DNA of 64,000 nucleotides from Cryptomeria japonica (GCF_030272615.1 NC_081407.1:101107897-101171896); one strand, 5' to 3'. Counted from the first letter of the stretch, positions 25,940 to 38,356 are shown. Numbers and translations are program-made. Notes: generated by a model from the letters alone, not told the origin.

Positions 25940-27108
25940 GACCCTTCCAAAGGGTCCAGAGTGAATTTCAATTTCGCTCCTAACCCTTCCAAAGGGCTCG
26001 GAGTGAATTCCTTTGTAAGACACTCTACATTGCCCAAAATCATGAACTAGCTCATTCCTAGGAATTTGTGAAGGCAAAACTCTTATTTGGAGTGAAGAAA
26101 TGTGAAAATGAAGTTAGGATTTGAACCCAAGGATGATTTTCTCTCATGACCCTTCCAAAGGGTCCAGAGCAAAATTCATATAAAACCCTATTTTTCACAA
26201 AATCTAGAGCTATGTGTCACCTTAAAGATAAATTTGCATGGTCATGGTGGAAGGAAGCCTAATAAAGTGTGTCCAAGGCATGAAAAGGAGAAAGGAAGTA
26301 AGATATTAGCTCAAAATGATAATTTCTCTCTTGACCCTTCCAAAGGGTCTAGAGCGAAATCCTCATTTGACCCTCAATTTTGGCCTAAGGCATTGAAAAT
26401 GAAGATTTTTTGAGCCAAGTGGATAGCAATTAGACTTGAATATGGCAAGAGGAGGTTGAGTTTGATCAATTTTGAAGATGATTTTGATGAAAGAAGTGAG
26501 AAATCAATCAAGAATGTGAAATTTTTCTCCTGACCCTTCTAGAGGGTCCAGGAAGAAATCCTAAATAGGTCAGGTCCCTAGCCATGGTTTTTGGTGAAAT
26601 TATCCTTATTAAACATTTTTTAGGCCAAGAAAGTGTTGTCAAGTTGAGAGAAGGATTCAAATGGAGAATCAAGTAATAAAAAAGTGGAAAAAATGGAGTT
26701 GAGTGAGGGAAAACAAGAAAAGAGAGAAATTCGCTCCTGACCCTTCCAAAGGGTCCAGAGCGAAATTCTCCAAATCAACCATTTTCTCCTTGAGTGAAGC
26801 CAAAAAATTAATTCCTATGGCATGGTTGAAGGTGGAGTAGGGTATTCCTTCCTTTTTAGGTGAATTGAAATAAAGGAAGTCAAGAAATAAGTCTAAATCT
26901 TGAATTTCACTCCAGACCCTTCCAAAGGGTTGAGAGCAAAATTCTTAATTTCACCTAACTTGCCCATAACCAAGGTGAGGACATGGATCCCTAGGCTTTG
27001 GAGAAGAGAAAACTAAGCATATGCTTTCCTTGGGAGGAATTTTGGAGTAAAGGAGTGATATAATTATCCTGGAATGCTAATTTCGCTCCTAACCCTCCTA
27101 AAGGGTCC
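25940..27108 (+). repeat. eight palindrome-bearing repeats in LARD 5' LTR
   Basis: Near-palindromes of the form GACCCTTCCAAAGGGTC, in a longer inverted context TTTCGCTCCT/CCAGAGCGAAA, occur at 25940, 25981, 26148, 26333, 26532, 26739, 26915 and 27090. Except for the first pair (41 bp) the spacing is 167-207 bp, while the sequence between them differs. A half copy lies near 27145. Confidence 0.88.
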
Positions 27109-27871
27109 AGGGCGAAAATCCCCAATAGGTCTTGTCCTTGGCCAGGGTCCAGGGCAAAATTCTTATAGGGCCTATCCTTGGGGAGAATCTTGAGTGAGCT
27201 TTATTTTGATAACTCTTGTAAATGTTTTAAGGTAGAAAATTCTATGTTGAATGAATTTATTATGTGTCCTTAATCATCCTTGGTTTATTTTGCAAATGGA
27301 AGAAGACCAGGCCAGGGCATGGACGACCACTTCCAGTCCATCATCATCAAGGACGTTCCACAAGAAAAAGGGGATGACTCAAGGTGCTTTGAGGAATCAG
27401 ATGACCAGGAGTATTCAAGGATTTCAATTTAGCCTCAAGACCTCATTCTACCACAAGATAACAAAGAAAGGCTTTGCCAGCACTTCAAGGCGAGGTGTAC
27501 TTCCGAAGAAGGAAGACTTGACAGTCAGGAAACCTCATCAGAAGAGTTAATCAAAGTTAACTTTTCAGCATCATCAAATTGAGTATTAAAAGAGGAACAA
27601 GCAATTACTAGACAAGGTGGCATCCCAGTCATCATTCCTCCAGTCAGATTGGTCCACCTTAGCATGACCAGATTCAATGTACCTAATTTACTAGAGGTGG
27701 CACAAACTTTGATGTACCTACCTCAGCTTCTTATTGGTCCTTAGCCTTGGATTGTAATTTTCTCATTGGCTAGAGGAAGTTTGTTGTAATAAACCCTAAT
27801 TAGGGTTTTTATCTTGTAATCCTAGCCATTGATTCTAAATCAATCAGAGTCATCTATTTGTAAAGGGCTCT

Positions 27872-27880
27872 CTATATAAA
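27872..27880 (+). promoter_or_regulatory. TATA box of LARD 5' LTR
   Basis: CTATATAAA before ACCTTGGCTCATC; kept in the other copy at about 34445-34454. Confidence 0.65.
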
Positions 27881-28736
27881 ACCTTGGCTCATCATTTGTA
27901 GAGGTTAATAGTTAGTTCATAGAGGTTAGAATAGCTAATGATTAATGGCAAATAGAATAGCAATTAGAGTAGATTAGGAGGAGAAGGCAAGAAATTGTTG
28001 CCTAAATTGTAAATGAACTCCATTTTCACTGAAGTTAAGGTGAAATATGTTCTTTCTTGCAATATGCATGGTTTCTTTTTGAATCTTCAATTTTAGATGG
28101 TAGATAATTAGATTGAATGGAGAAAATTGTTGAATGCACTCGTGTGGAGTCCGCCTAGTCTAAACCACTAGCCTCTTTCTGATTGTAATTGCACCTTATG
28201 TGGTCAACTAGCATGAATGATTTTAATCTCGAGTTGTTACACATCTATTGTTCATGCATTAACTTGAATGGAGATCAGTGTCTGATGGTGTAACAATATG
28301 AACATCTTAAAATTCCCTTAGAAGATCGCACTAAGTTGGTGTCGAATTGTTCAACCTAATGGTGAGACCTAGCCCAGTAGGACTCCACCTAATCGTTCAT
28401 CCATCTTCTTGCATTCTAGGTCTTAGATTAAATTCTCCAAACCCTGTATCTTTTTCCATTTCTTTATCTTCTAACTAGAAAATAGGATTCAAGTTCTAGC
28501 AAATCAAATGTTTAGGTCATCGAATGTAAGTCCCCTTGTGATTCCATCAAAATCACATCGTACCGCAAAGAACTTTTCCACACGTAGAGAACCTACATAT
28601 CAGAACCTTAGAGTTACTCCAACTGATCCTTCGGTGAGATCTTTAGCAATTGGGAAACTTTGTTCAAGTGAGGATAAGGTACCTTTAGGTATTTTATTCT
28701 GTGTTTGGTCATGTACAAAAGACACATCAACAAAGT

Positions 28737-28755
28737 TGGCGCTAGAAGTAGGGCT
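28737..28755 (+). promoter_or_regulatory. LARD primer-binding site (TGGCGC type)
   Basis: TGGCGCTAGAAGTAGGGCT begins four bases after the inferred LTR end. TGG complements the CCA tail of a tRNA; the tRNA is not identified. A variant (TGGTGCTAGAAGGAGGGC) recurs near 28849. Confidence 0.55.
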
Positions 28756-29297
28756 GATCATTGTCAAGCCATGATCAGTGGAACTTATCAAGTCATATTT
28801 AGAGAAGATATCCAGAGCTTTTTACCCTCCTCCATGCTCAACAGAATTGGTGCTAGAAGGAGGGCATGATCATGATAAATGCTTGAACAACTGATAGAAT
28901 TAGGAGTGCTTGACAATGAATGTGAAATATTGAATTCAAGGAAGATCAATGGAAAACCATCTTCAACGCTCAATGAAAGTGGTGGAGAGGAAGGAAGGTG
29001 ATTGTTGGATTGTTAGATGGACTTATGAAAGAAGGAAGCGAGATGGAACCAATTGAGCTTTCAAATTGAATTTGAGATATTCAAGATCTCTCTTATTCCA
29101 GAAAATCCAAATAAAAGTGAAAAATAGAAAATCCATAAAAGTGAAAAATAGAAAATCCAAAAAAAGTGAAATAGTGAAAATCCCAAAAAATCAAAAAATC
29201 AAAAAAAAAAAAAAAGAATTATTTCTCAATGGAGTAGCAATAGTTTCACGAGGAGCAAAAACTTGATTTTCCTCAACTTTGGTGGAGATTGAATACA
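28756..29297 (+). other. LARD 5' leader
   Basis: No gene seen. Includes a run of AAAAGTGAAAAATAGAAAATCC copies at 29105-29180 and an A-rich tract near 29200. Confidence 0.5.
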
Positions 29298-29300
29298 TAG

Positions 29301-30963
29301 CTTTATCCATGCAGATTGTCTGAGTTTGTAAGGCCAGGGAAGTGTCGAGTCCATGAGACAGAGGATCATGATGAAATGCATTGCTTGAAATACTTATCAA
29401 GGATAGAATTGGCAGCGCAAGGAAAGATCTTCTTTTGGTATGTCCCCAAACTAGAGGTAGAAGAAAGCAATTTCAGTGTCCTAGAAACCAAAGATCCTCT
29501 TCTGAGCTTCATGTGGATGATCGAGAGTCATCTTGTTTTCAATGGTGAAATGCATCTAGAGAACATATTAATTCCATTGTGGTGTAGGATTCACAATTCA
29601 CCTCACTCTAAATTTATTTGCTCAGTATGTGAAATGGCCATCAATCAAGTTAGAAATCAGTTTGGAATGCCAACTTTGTCTGAGGAAGAGTGTATTGTGA
29701 AAAAATCTTGGGGTGCACATCTTCTAGTTGAATTTAGGAGAACCTATGAAAAAGACATTGCTCCAGCACCTAATTATGAGAAGAACCAGTTGCAGGTTGA
29801 TGATACAAATACACCTGATGATCAATGCATGGATAGCTCACCATGGCTTGCACCTGAAGAAGAATACCATGAAACAAAATTTGAAGATGTAGTTGAGAAT
29901 GCTCAGGTAGTGATAAAGGAAGATCCAAGAGATGAACAAGAAATTAAAGGAGAAGATGACTCATTCCTTGAAGAATTCTCATTTATGCTACAAAAGGAAA
30001 TCCTTGAGAGTGAATTGCAAGAGGTCTCAAATGAAATTCTTAAAGAGGACAATCAAGTTGACATATTGAATGAAGAATTATAGATCATCATAAGTGATCC
30101 TAGGTATGAAGAACAATTCAAAGGGGCACTTAAAGATTTCATCACCATCATGCTATTTGAGGAAGCATTGAAAGATCTCATGGAACAAGTAAAAATGGAA
30201 TCACAGTCAAAATTTTCTCAAAACAAACAAGTTATGGTGAGTGAGGTGGTTCATCATCAGCTCTAACCTCCCAAGACCATGCTTGAAGATGAAATGCCAC
30301 TAGAGATTATATTTGATCAACTGGAGGAGATTTTTGAAGCTCAATCCCTCAAGGAGACTCATTTTTGAAGATATTCTAGCAGAATTTCATGAAGATGCTT
30401 GGTTTATGCAAGATGTCTCAATGAAAACAAATAATGTTGAGCTATTCGAAGGGGCGCTAAGCTTATTCAAAGAAGAACATGTATGTAAAGATCAACATGT
30501 TGTGGATTCTCGTGGAATGGTCCATCATCAATGGCGACCTCCTAAAGCAGCTTGTGACCTCACTTCTGAAAGTGCAGTTCCACCTGAGCCTGAAATATGC
30601 CAGGTTGTCTCTTTCCTTAATCCTAGCCTTGAAAGTTATTATGATTTTAATTATGGGGATTTTGGGAAAACAACTTGCATCTAGATTGATCATGGTCCTA
30701 ATGAATTACTCCAGTTGATCATTTTAAGTGAGAACTTGCCTGAATATGAGAGATGCATGGTGAGAGCTTGCTTTTCTGTGTTTAAGGATGAATTTGCCCG
30801 ACTGAGAACCATCATGTTTGCCATGATTCTATTGCACTACCTAAGAAACCATGTAAAGACATGTACATATTTCACTTCTTTGAGTCGTGTCGAGTCTAGG
30901 AGTCTTGTATATAGGTTTAGAGTAGGTTTTCCTTTCGTTTATTTTAGATTAGAGGTGTTTTGA
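29301..30963 (+). pseudogene. LARD internal ORF, unrecognised acidic protein
   Basis: About 550 residues. The frame is open from a stop at 29298-29300 to 30081, continues past TAG and TAA codons (30081, 30265), shifts frame near 30340-30370, and ends at TGA 30961-30963 after another TAG at 30682. Landmarks: RVHETEDHDEMHCLKYLSRI, a short Cys pair region CRIHNSPHSKFICSVCEM, a Glu/Asp-rich middle (EDDSFLEEFSFMLQKEILES), and a basic, aromatic C-terminus with YERCMVRACFSVFKDEFARL and VESRSLVYRFRVGF. No ATG precedes the first 20 codons, so the start is unclear. It has no zinc knuckle, protease or RT motif. Family unknown. Confidence 0.55.
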
Positions 30964-31958
30964 GCCATGTTCTTAGTCTGCTTTAAGTCATTTGACTCAT
31001 GATCCTTAGTGGCTTAGTTAGTTCAGTTGTTTTCTTTCTTTAGATAGTTTTCTTTTGGTGTGCACTTTAGCTTAGTTTTCTTTTGGGTCAATTATCTATT
31101 TAAATTAAGCGTCTAGGGTAGGAGCCTCCATTCATGAGAAAGGCGTATGTGTTGTTTCTCACATTTTGGCAATATCTTAGATCTTATGCTAGATTCATTT
31201 CTTAGATATCTATTCATGAAGTTCTTTGAATCCAAAGTTATTCCTCTCTAGCTTTATCATCTGTTCAAGACTTGTACTTGACTTGGAAGGGAACCACTTT
31301 CTATATTTTGATGTCGACATCTATTGATTACTATATCTTCACACATTAATAAACTCTGAGTCATTATGGTTTTTAGGCAAAGCTGTGATTAGTGAAAAAT
31401 CTAAAATCTGGCTTCAGCGCCACCACAATCCTCAAACCATAGTAAGCTTCACTGCTTACGAGCCAAAGGAATTGACGAAATTAAAATCCATATCAAAAGG
31501 AAAAAAATGAGAAAATGAAAGAGAAAAATCAAGAAAAAATGAAATGAAATATCAAAATTGGCTAATGGGAATATGCGAGTAACTCCATCGGGGCTATGGA
31601 CACCCGATTGGCAATGGAGCAATGTTCTTGAGATTGTGATGATAAACTCTTCGTGACTATAGACATCTGACTGGAAATGAGGCTCTATCTAGGATGCTTG
31701 TGAAGTTTAGATATACTATGTAGCCAATCATAGGGGAACCTGAAAGTCATAGTTGTCTTGTAGGGAAGAATGAATACACTTGCACACACCTGGGTAATCA
31801 AAGACTAAGTGTCTAGATCTAGTTAAGGATTTTCCTTCCACTATGAGTGCATTTTCTAATCTCTTGATAAGCTAGGTTGAATTTTTCAGAGGTTCTAAGT
31901 ATTAATTGAGTCTTTATCTCTGAAATGTTCAAGAACATTTATTCAAGGTAGCGCTAGA
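30964..31958 (+). other. LARD 3' internal noncoding region
   Basis: No coding signal. Contains an A-rich stretch (31490-31560). Ends TAGCGCTAGA before the 3' LTR, which is not purine-rich, so a normal polypurine tract is missing or changed. Confidence 0.5.
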
Positions 31959-34618
31959 TGTTGTGATGTATTTTCACATCGCCCCATTATAAATGAGGAC
32001 CCCTACTATTTTTCTTTCTGGGGTTTGCTTCCTAGGTTTTTAGGGTTTGTTTGTTAGCATTTGCATTTTGAGTATCGCAAGGGGGATCACTAGGATGGTA
32101 GGCTTTGCTTGAGCTAAAAGTGAGTCAGTGGATGCTCTGGGTTAGGGTTTCTTTGAAAGTCTTCCTAAGGGCCTGGTTTTGCTCTTATTGCTAATTGTGT
32201 CTTGCTTGGTGAGTTAATATCCTCTTTGAAGGTCTGAGCTAGGTCAAGTTGGTGAGTGATGAAGTCTACAATGTCATACTAATCTTCAAATACCCTGAAA
32301 TTTGGCTAAGTCTGGAATGTCTTCCTGATCTTGAAATTTGACTATCTAGAAAATTGAAGAATCCTCCAAGAACTAGATTTTGCATTATAACTCCTGGAGG
32401 TCTGAAACCACTCTCAAACATCTTGACAGTATATATGGAATATAACTTAAAGTATAAGAAAGAAGAAAGATATAAGGAAATGTCACTTATACTTAAATGT
32501 TATATTCCATAAATGAATCCTGATGGAGAGGCTAAAATGTTAATTTTTTCTCCTGACACTTCTAAAGGGTCTAGAGTGAATTCCTTTGTAAGACACTCTA
32601 CATTGCCCAAAATCATGAACTAGCTCATTCCCAAGCATTTTTGAAGGCAAAACACTTATTTGAAGTGAAGAAATGTGAAAATGAACTCTAGATTTGAGCC
32701 CAAGGATGATTTTCACTCCTGACCCTTCCAAATGGTCCAGAGCAAAATTCATATAAAACCCTATTTTTCATAAAATCTTGAGCTATGTGTCACCTTAAAG
32801 AGCAATTTGCATGGTCATGGTGGAAGGAAGCCTAACAAAGTGTGTCCAAGGCATGAAAAGGAGAAAGGAAGTAAGAAATTAGCTCAAAATGAGAATTTCG
32901 CTCCTGACCCTTCCAAAGGGTCCAAAGTGAAATTCTCATTTGACCCTCAATTTTGGCCTAAGGCATTGAAAATGAAGATTTTTTGAGCCAAGTGGATAGC
33001 AAGTGGACTTGAATATGGTGAGAGGAGGGTGAGTTGGATCAATTTTGAAGATGAATTGGATAAAAGAAGTGAAAAATGAATCAAGAATGTGAAATTTTTC
33101 TCCTGACCCTTCCAGAGGGTCCAGGGCAAAATCCTAAATAGGTTAGGTCCCTAGCCATGGTTTTTGGTGAAATTCTCCTTATTAAACATTTTTGAGGCCA
33201 AGTAAGTGCTGTCAAGTTAAGAGAAGGATTCAAATCGAGAATCAAGTAATAACAAAGTGGAAGAAATGGAGTTGAGTGAGGGAAAACAAGAAAAGAGAGA
33301 AATTTGCTCCTGACATTTCCAAAGGGTTGAGAGTGAAATTCTCCAAATCAACCATTTTCTCCTTGAGTGAAGCTAAAACATTGACTCCTATGGCATGGTT
33401 GAAGGTGGAGTGGGGTATTCCTACCTTGTTAGGTGAATTGAAGTAAAGGAAGTCAAGAAATGAGTCTAAAGCTTGAATTTCACTCCTGACCCTTCCAAAG
33501 GGTCCAAAGAAAAATTCTTAATTTCACCTAACTTACCCATAACCAAGGTCAGGGCATGGATACCTAGGCTTTGGAGAAGAGAAAAATAAGCATACGCTTT
33601 CCTTGGGAGGAATTTTGGAGTAAAGGAGTGATATAATTTTCATGGAATACAAATATTTCTCCTGACCCTCCTAAAGGGTCCAGGGCAAAAATCCCAAATA
33701 GGTCTTGTCCTTGGCTAGGGTCCAAGGTGAAATTCTTATAGGGCTTGTCCTTGGGGATACTCTTGAGTGAGCTTCATTTTGATAACTCTTGTTGATGATT
33801 TAAGGTAGAAAATGCTATGTTGAATGAATTTATTATGTGTCCTTAATCATCCTTGGTTTATTTTCCAGATGGAAGAAGACTAGGCCAAGGCATGGATGAC
33901 CACTTCCAGTCCATCATCATCAAGGATGTTCCACAAGCAAAAGGGGATGACTCAAGGTGCTTTGAGGCATTGGATGACTAGGAGTGTTCAAGGAGTTCAA
34001 TTTAGCCTCAAGACCTCATTCTACCACAAGATAACAAAGAAAGGCTTTGCCAGCACTTCAAGGGGAGGTGTACTTCCAAAGAAGGATGACTTGATGGTCA
34101 AGAAACCTCATCAGAAGAGTTAATCAAAGCTAACTTTTTAGCATCATCAAATTAAGTATTAAAAGAGGAACGAGCAAGTACTAGACAAGGTGGCATCACA
34201 TTCATCATTCCTCCAGTCGGATTGGTCCACCTCAGCATGACCAGATTCAATGTACCTAATTTATTGGAGGTGGCACAAACTTCGATGTACCTACCCCAGC
34301 TTCTTATTGGTCCTCAGCCTCGGATTGTAATTTTCTCATTGTCTAGAGGAAGTTTGTTGTAACAAACCCTAATTAGGGTTTTTATCTTATAATCTTGGCC
34401 ATTGATTCTAAATCAATTAGAGTCATTTGTTTGTAAAGGGCACCCTATATAAAGCCTTGGCTCATCATTTGTAGAGGTTAATAGTTAGTTCATAGAGGTT
34501 AGAATAGCTAATTATTAATAGAAAATAGAATAGCAATTAGAGTAGATTAGGAGGAAAAGGCAAGAAATTGTTGCCTAAAATGTAAATGAACTCCATTTTC
34601 ATTGAAGTTAAGGTGAAA
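31959..34618 (+). repeat. LARD 3' LTR, 3' truncated
   Basis: Aligns to the 5' copy from TGTTGTGATG to GGTGAAAT. Keeps the site where Gypsy-A entered the other copy (TTGAGCTAAAAGTGAGTC, about 32113-32130). Seven palindrome repeats at 32555, 32721, 32906, 33105, 33312, 33488 and 33664. Confidence 0.88.
32555..33680 (+). repeat. seven palindrome-bearing repeats in LARD 3' LTR
   Basis: GACCCTTCCAAAGGGTC-type near-palindromes at 166, 185, 199, 207, 176 and 176 bp intervals, nearly identical to the intervals in the other LTR. One copy fewer than there. Confidence 0.88.
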
Positions 34619-34619
34619 T

Positions 34620-35553
34620 GTGTGAAAAGAGCCCTAGCTAGGGAAGAATTGAAGTATGAAGGTGGTGCTGAGTTGGTAGATGTAGAAACAATTGTGTGAT
34701 GGTGTAAGTCTACGATGGGTCCAAGTAATCCAAGTACGTCAATGGTTCATAGATATTTTTGGTTGATCACTGAATCTAACATTGAAAACTATCTAGATTG
34801 TTGTACAATTACAGGATCAAGTGACATGCACTCATTTATGAGTTCAAATTCAAGTTCACTGGTAATTTATATGAGACAGATGGTATGTTTTTTCTCTTCA
34901 TGCATGTATTGTTTGTGGGAAGAATGTGAATCACAAGAGTGGGTTGACAAATGGTCTTGTAGATCGTTGGTTCCCATTGATTCATATCAAATTCCCAAAG
35001 CACTACAATTGAGCCAGATGGAGACATCAGTGGATTTTTACCATGTATCTAACTTAGTGGATTTAGGTGATTTTTTGAGTTAATCTTTTTGTAAGTATTC
35101 TTTTTGGTTCATTTTGTTGTACATCATACTTTATTTTTGGTATTAATTAACACTTTATAAAATGCAGGTCATGTGTATGTAGCTGTTGCAGAAGAGAGCA
35201 ATGAAGAAGGAACAAATTACTATTTGTATCATTGTGTTGAGCCAAAAAGAAAATTGACAACCACAATCATTTATGGAGAGGGTATTGAGTACCCAATAGG
35301 GTCTGTTGTCATGATAGGAACATGGCTTCAGAGATACCCTATCAAGAATTCTAATGTTTGGTTGTTCGAGGACTTTGAAACACACATACATATTCTTCAT
35401 TTCTCTAACCTTGTTGTTGCAACAAATATTCATTTGATTAAGTATCATGGTAGAGCTCATAACAAGATTTTATGGAAAGCTCATGAATCTAACCATGAGG
35501 CAATACTTGACACAATATGGGTTAGAGCCGATCTTGAAGGCTCACTTGATTGA
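34620..35553 (+). pseudogene. TIR transposon plus-strand gene, 3' exons (unrecognised)
   Basis: The frame is open from the LARD junction (VKRALAREELKYEGGAELVD), has one TGA near 34697, and continues to 35066. There a GT donor and an AG acceptor (35166-35167) define a 101-bp intron. Exon 2 (35168-35553) continues in phase with VNLVDLG-to-HVYVAV across the splice, and ends at TGA. Features: five Cys within a 40-residue Ser-rich segment, a beta-rich stretch GHVYVAVAEESNEEGTNYYL, then GEGIEYPIGSVVMIGTWLQR, and a C-terminus KILWKAHESNHEAILDTIWV. About 280 residues remain; the 5' part is missing at the LARD junction. It may be the C-terminal part of a transposase, but I see no catalytic motif and do not know the family. 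Confidence 0.55.
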
Positions 35554-35619
35554 TTCTATGGTTCAGAGTAGAATGATTTTGAGAATTTTGTATAAATTAT
35601 CGACAAATTGTTCTATATT

Positions 35620-35990
35620 CATTTTTTGTATATATAAATGCCCATGAGCTAATTTTTACATGTTTAGGGGCATAATTTTGTATATTTAAATGGAAATGAG
35701 CTGATTTGTACATATGTACATGCCAAATTTTGTATATTAAAATGGCGATGAGCTGAATCACACACATTGTAATGCCAAATTTTGTATAAAAGCCCATGAG
35801 ATGATTTGTATATTAAAATGGCGATAAGTTGAATCGCACATATTGTAATGCCAAAATTTGTATAAAAGCCCATGAGAAGATTTGTAAGATATTTTTTGTA
35901 TAATCAAATAGCGAAGAGCTGATTTGACCATATTTAGAGGCAAATTTTTGAATAATATGTGACAATGTTTTGTGACTATTTTGTGTGTCA
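35620..35990. repeat. degenerate tandem repeat, about 76 bp
   Basis: Words GCCAAATTTTGTATAAAAGCCCATGAG and ATGGCGATGAGCTGAATC-like segments recur. The clearest pair begins at 35774 and 35850. Directly downstream of the plus-strand gene. Confidence 0.75.
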
Positions 35991-36188
35991 ATGTTTTGTG
36001 ACTATGTTTTGAGTATATTTGATGTGTCCCTGGTCAATCATGAGCATTCTTGATTCTTGTATAATCATGGATAATTATTTGAGTCATTATTGGGTCATAG
36101 GGGTCATAGATTGAGACTAGATATAATTTGAGCAAAAATTGTCATTGTTGTCAAAAAAATTGTCAAAAAAGTTGTCAAGCAACTTCTA

Positions 36189-37745
36189 CATTGCGTCGGT
36201 ATGGTATGAATCTCGATGTTCTGATAATTTGGGATGCATGACAGGGACATGCCTAGCATAAACCTACCTACCCAGACATGCTCATGATGTCGGTTTGTGC
36301 ACACAATGAACCAAATCAATTCTAGCCAATCTTGCAACTTTTCATTACATGCAACTGATGGTTTTTGCAGCATGTGAAAAAATGCTACCAATTGAAAATG
36401 GCTTTGACTCATCAAAAAATGAGACAAGCTATTGTAGAGGATCCTCACACAACCCCACGAGTTCAAACGGATCGACCATATGTGTCCTAGATTTGAAGAA
36501 ACACTTTGTCAAATTTTGACAATTTTTTGACTCAAGGCACTTGAGAGATCGCACCGGTACGGTATGACTCTCGATGTTCTGGTACTTTGGGATACATGAT
36601 AGGGGCATGCCTAGTGTAAAAATTCCCACGCGGATGAATTTGCGATGTCGGTTTGTGCACAAGATGAACCAAATCAATTATAGCCAATCTTGCAACTTTG
36701 CATTGCATGCAACTGACAGTTTTTTCAACAGGTGAAAAAAGGATAATAATTGAAAATGGTTCTGAGTTGTTGAAAAATGACATAGGCCATTGTAGAGGAG
36801 CCTCACGCAAGCCCATGGGTTCAAATAGATTGACCATATGTGTCTTGGATTTGAAGAAACAGTCTATCAAATTTTGACAATTTTTTGGACTCAGGGCACT
36901 TGAGAGATCACACCGGTACGGTATGACTCTCGACATTCTAGCACTTTGGGATGCACGATAGGGGCATGCCTAGTGTAAAATTGTCCACCCAAATGTTCTC
37001 GTGACATCAGTTTGTGCACAGGACAAACCGAAACAATTCTAGCCAATCTTGCAACTTTGCATTGCATGCAACTGACGGTTTTTGCAGCAGGCAAAAAATG
37101 CTAATAATTGAAAATGACTCTGAGTTGTCAAAAAATGAGATAGGCCATTGTAGAGGAGCCTCATGCAACCCCATGGGTTCAAACGGATCGACCATATGTG
37201 TCCTGGATTTGAAGAAACAGTCCATCAAATTTTGATAATTTTTTGGACTCAAGGCACTTGAGAGATCGCACCAGTATGGTATGACTCTTAACGTTCTGGT
37301 GCTTTGGGATGCACGACAGGGGCATGCCTAGCATAAACCTACCCACCCAGATGCACTCACAATGTCAGCTTGTGCACATGACAAACCAAATCAATTCTAG
37401 CCAATCTTGCAACTTTGCATTGCATGCAACTGACGGTTTTTGCAATAGGTGAAAAAATGCTAATAATTGAAAATGGCTCCGAGTTGTCAAAAACTGAGAT
37501 ATTCCATTGTAGAGGAGCCTCACACAACCCCATGAGTTCAAACAGACCGACCATATGTGTCCTGGATTTGAAGAAACAATCCGTCAAATTTTGACAATTT
37601 TTTGGACTCAGGGCACTTGAGAGATAGCACCGGTACGGTATGACTCTCGACATTTTGGCGCTTTGGGATGCATGACAAGGGCATGCCTAGCATAAACCTA
37701 CCCACTCAAATGCGCTCGCGATGTTGGTTTGTACACACGATGAAA
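36189..37745. repeat. five tandem copies of a unit of about 360 bp
   Basis: Copies start at about 36189, 36551, 36912, 37271 and 37630 at CACCGGTACGGTATGACTCT and run through GGGGCATGCCTAG, GTCGGTTTGTGCACA, TTGCATTGCATGCAACTGAC and GACCATATGTGTCCTGG. Period 359-362 bp; the last copy is partial. Minus-strand ORFs of the MSRVIPYRCDLSSAL type repeat with the unit, so they are repeat-driven. Confidence 0.93.
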
Positions 37746-37816
37746 AAAATTTGACCATTGCGAGCGTGAGGGTGCTCTCACACCAAACACATTATTGTTT
37801 ATATTCATATTATCAA

Positions 37817-38110
37817 TTTTTGTTGTTTATATTCATATTGTTAATTAGATATGCAAATATTCATTTAAATTTATAAAAGGGCAGCCACCAAATGCAGTGA
37901 ATACACAATAATGAACTTAATACAAGGAGTTTTGTAGGGTTAATTCAACATTTTAGAAATTTTATCAAATCATATTCCACAATTGCAATGTTTATATCAT
38001 ATATTTTTGTTGTTTATATTCATATTATTGATTACATAAGCAAATATTCATTTAAATTTATAAAAGGAGAACCACAAAATACAACGAATACAAAATAATG
38101 AACTCAGTAC
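37817..38110. repeat. direct duplication, period about 187 bp
   Basis: TTTTTGTTGTTTATATTCATATT through AAATTTATAAAAGG and a following AAATACAACGAATACA block occurs at 37817 and 38004. Confidence 0.8.
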
Positions 38111-38124
38111 ACATTTATTGGATC

Positions 38125-38224
<100 letters not shown>

Positions 38225-38356
38225 GCATGTCTACCAAGTCAATACAAGTATTACAAAAATGTGGTATATGCCATGTCCAAATCGATATACAATAAAAATG
38301 TAGAATATATCTACATGTATTGATCATTCTCTAACCAAAACTAACACTATATGATC

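Noticed and set aside
27251-27550. 99-residue ORF repeated near 33896-34123
   Set aside because: Lies in the LARD LTR; similarity follows from LTR duplication and the start is not kept.
36104-37653. Series of similar minus-strand ORFs
   Set aside because: They repeat with the 360-bp tandem unit and change frame between units.
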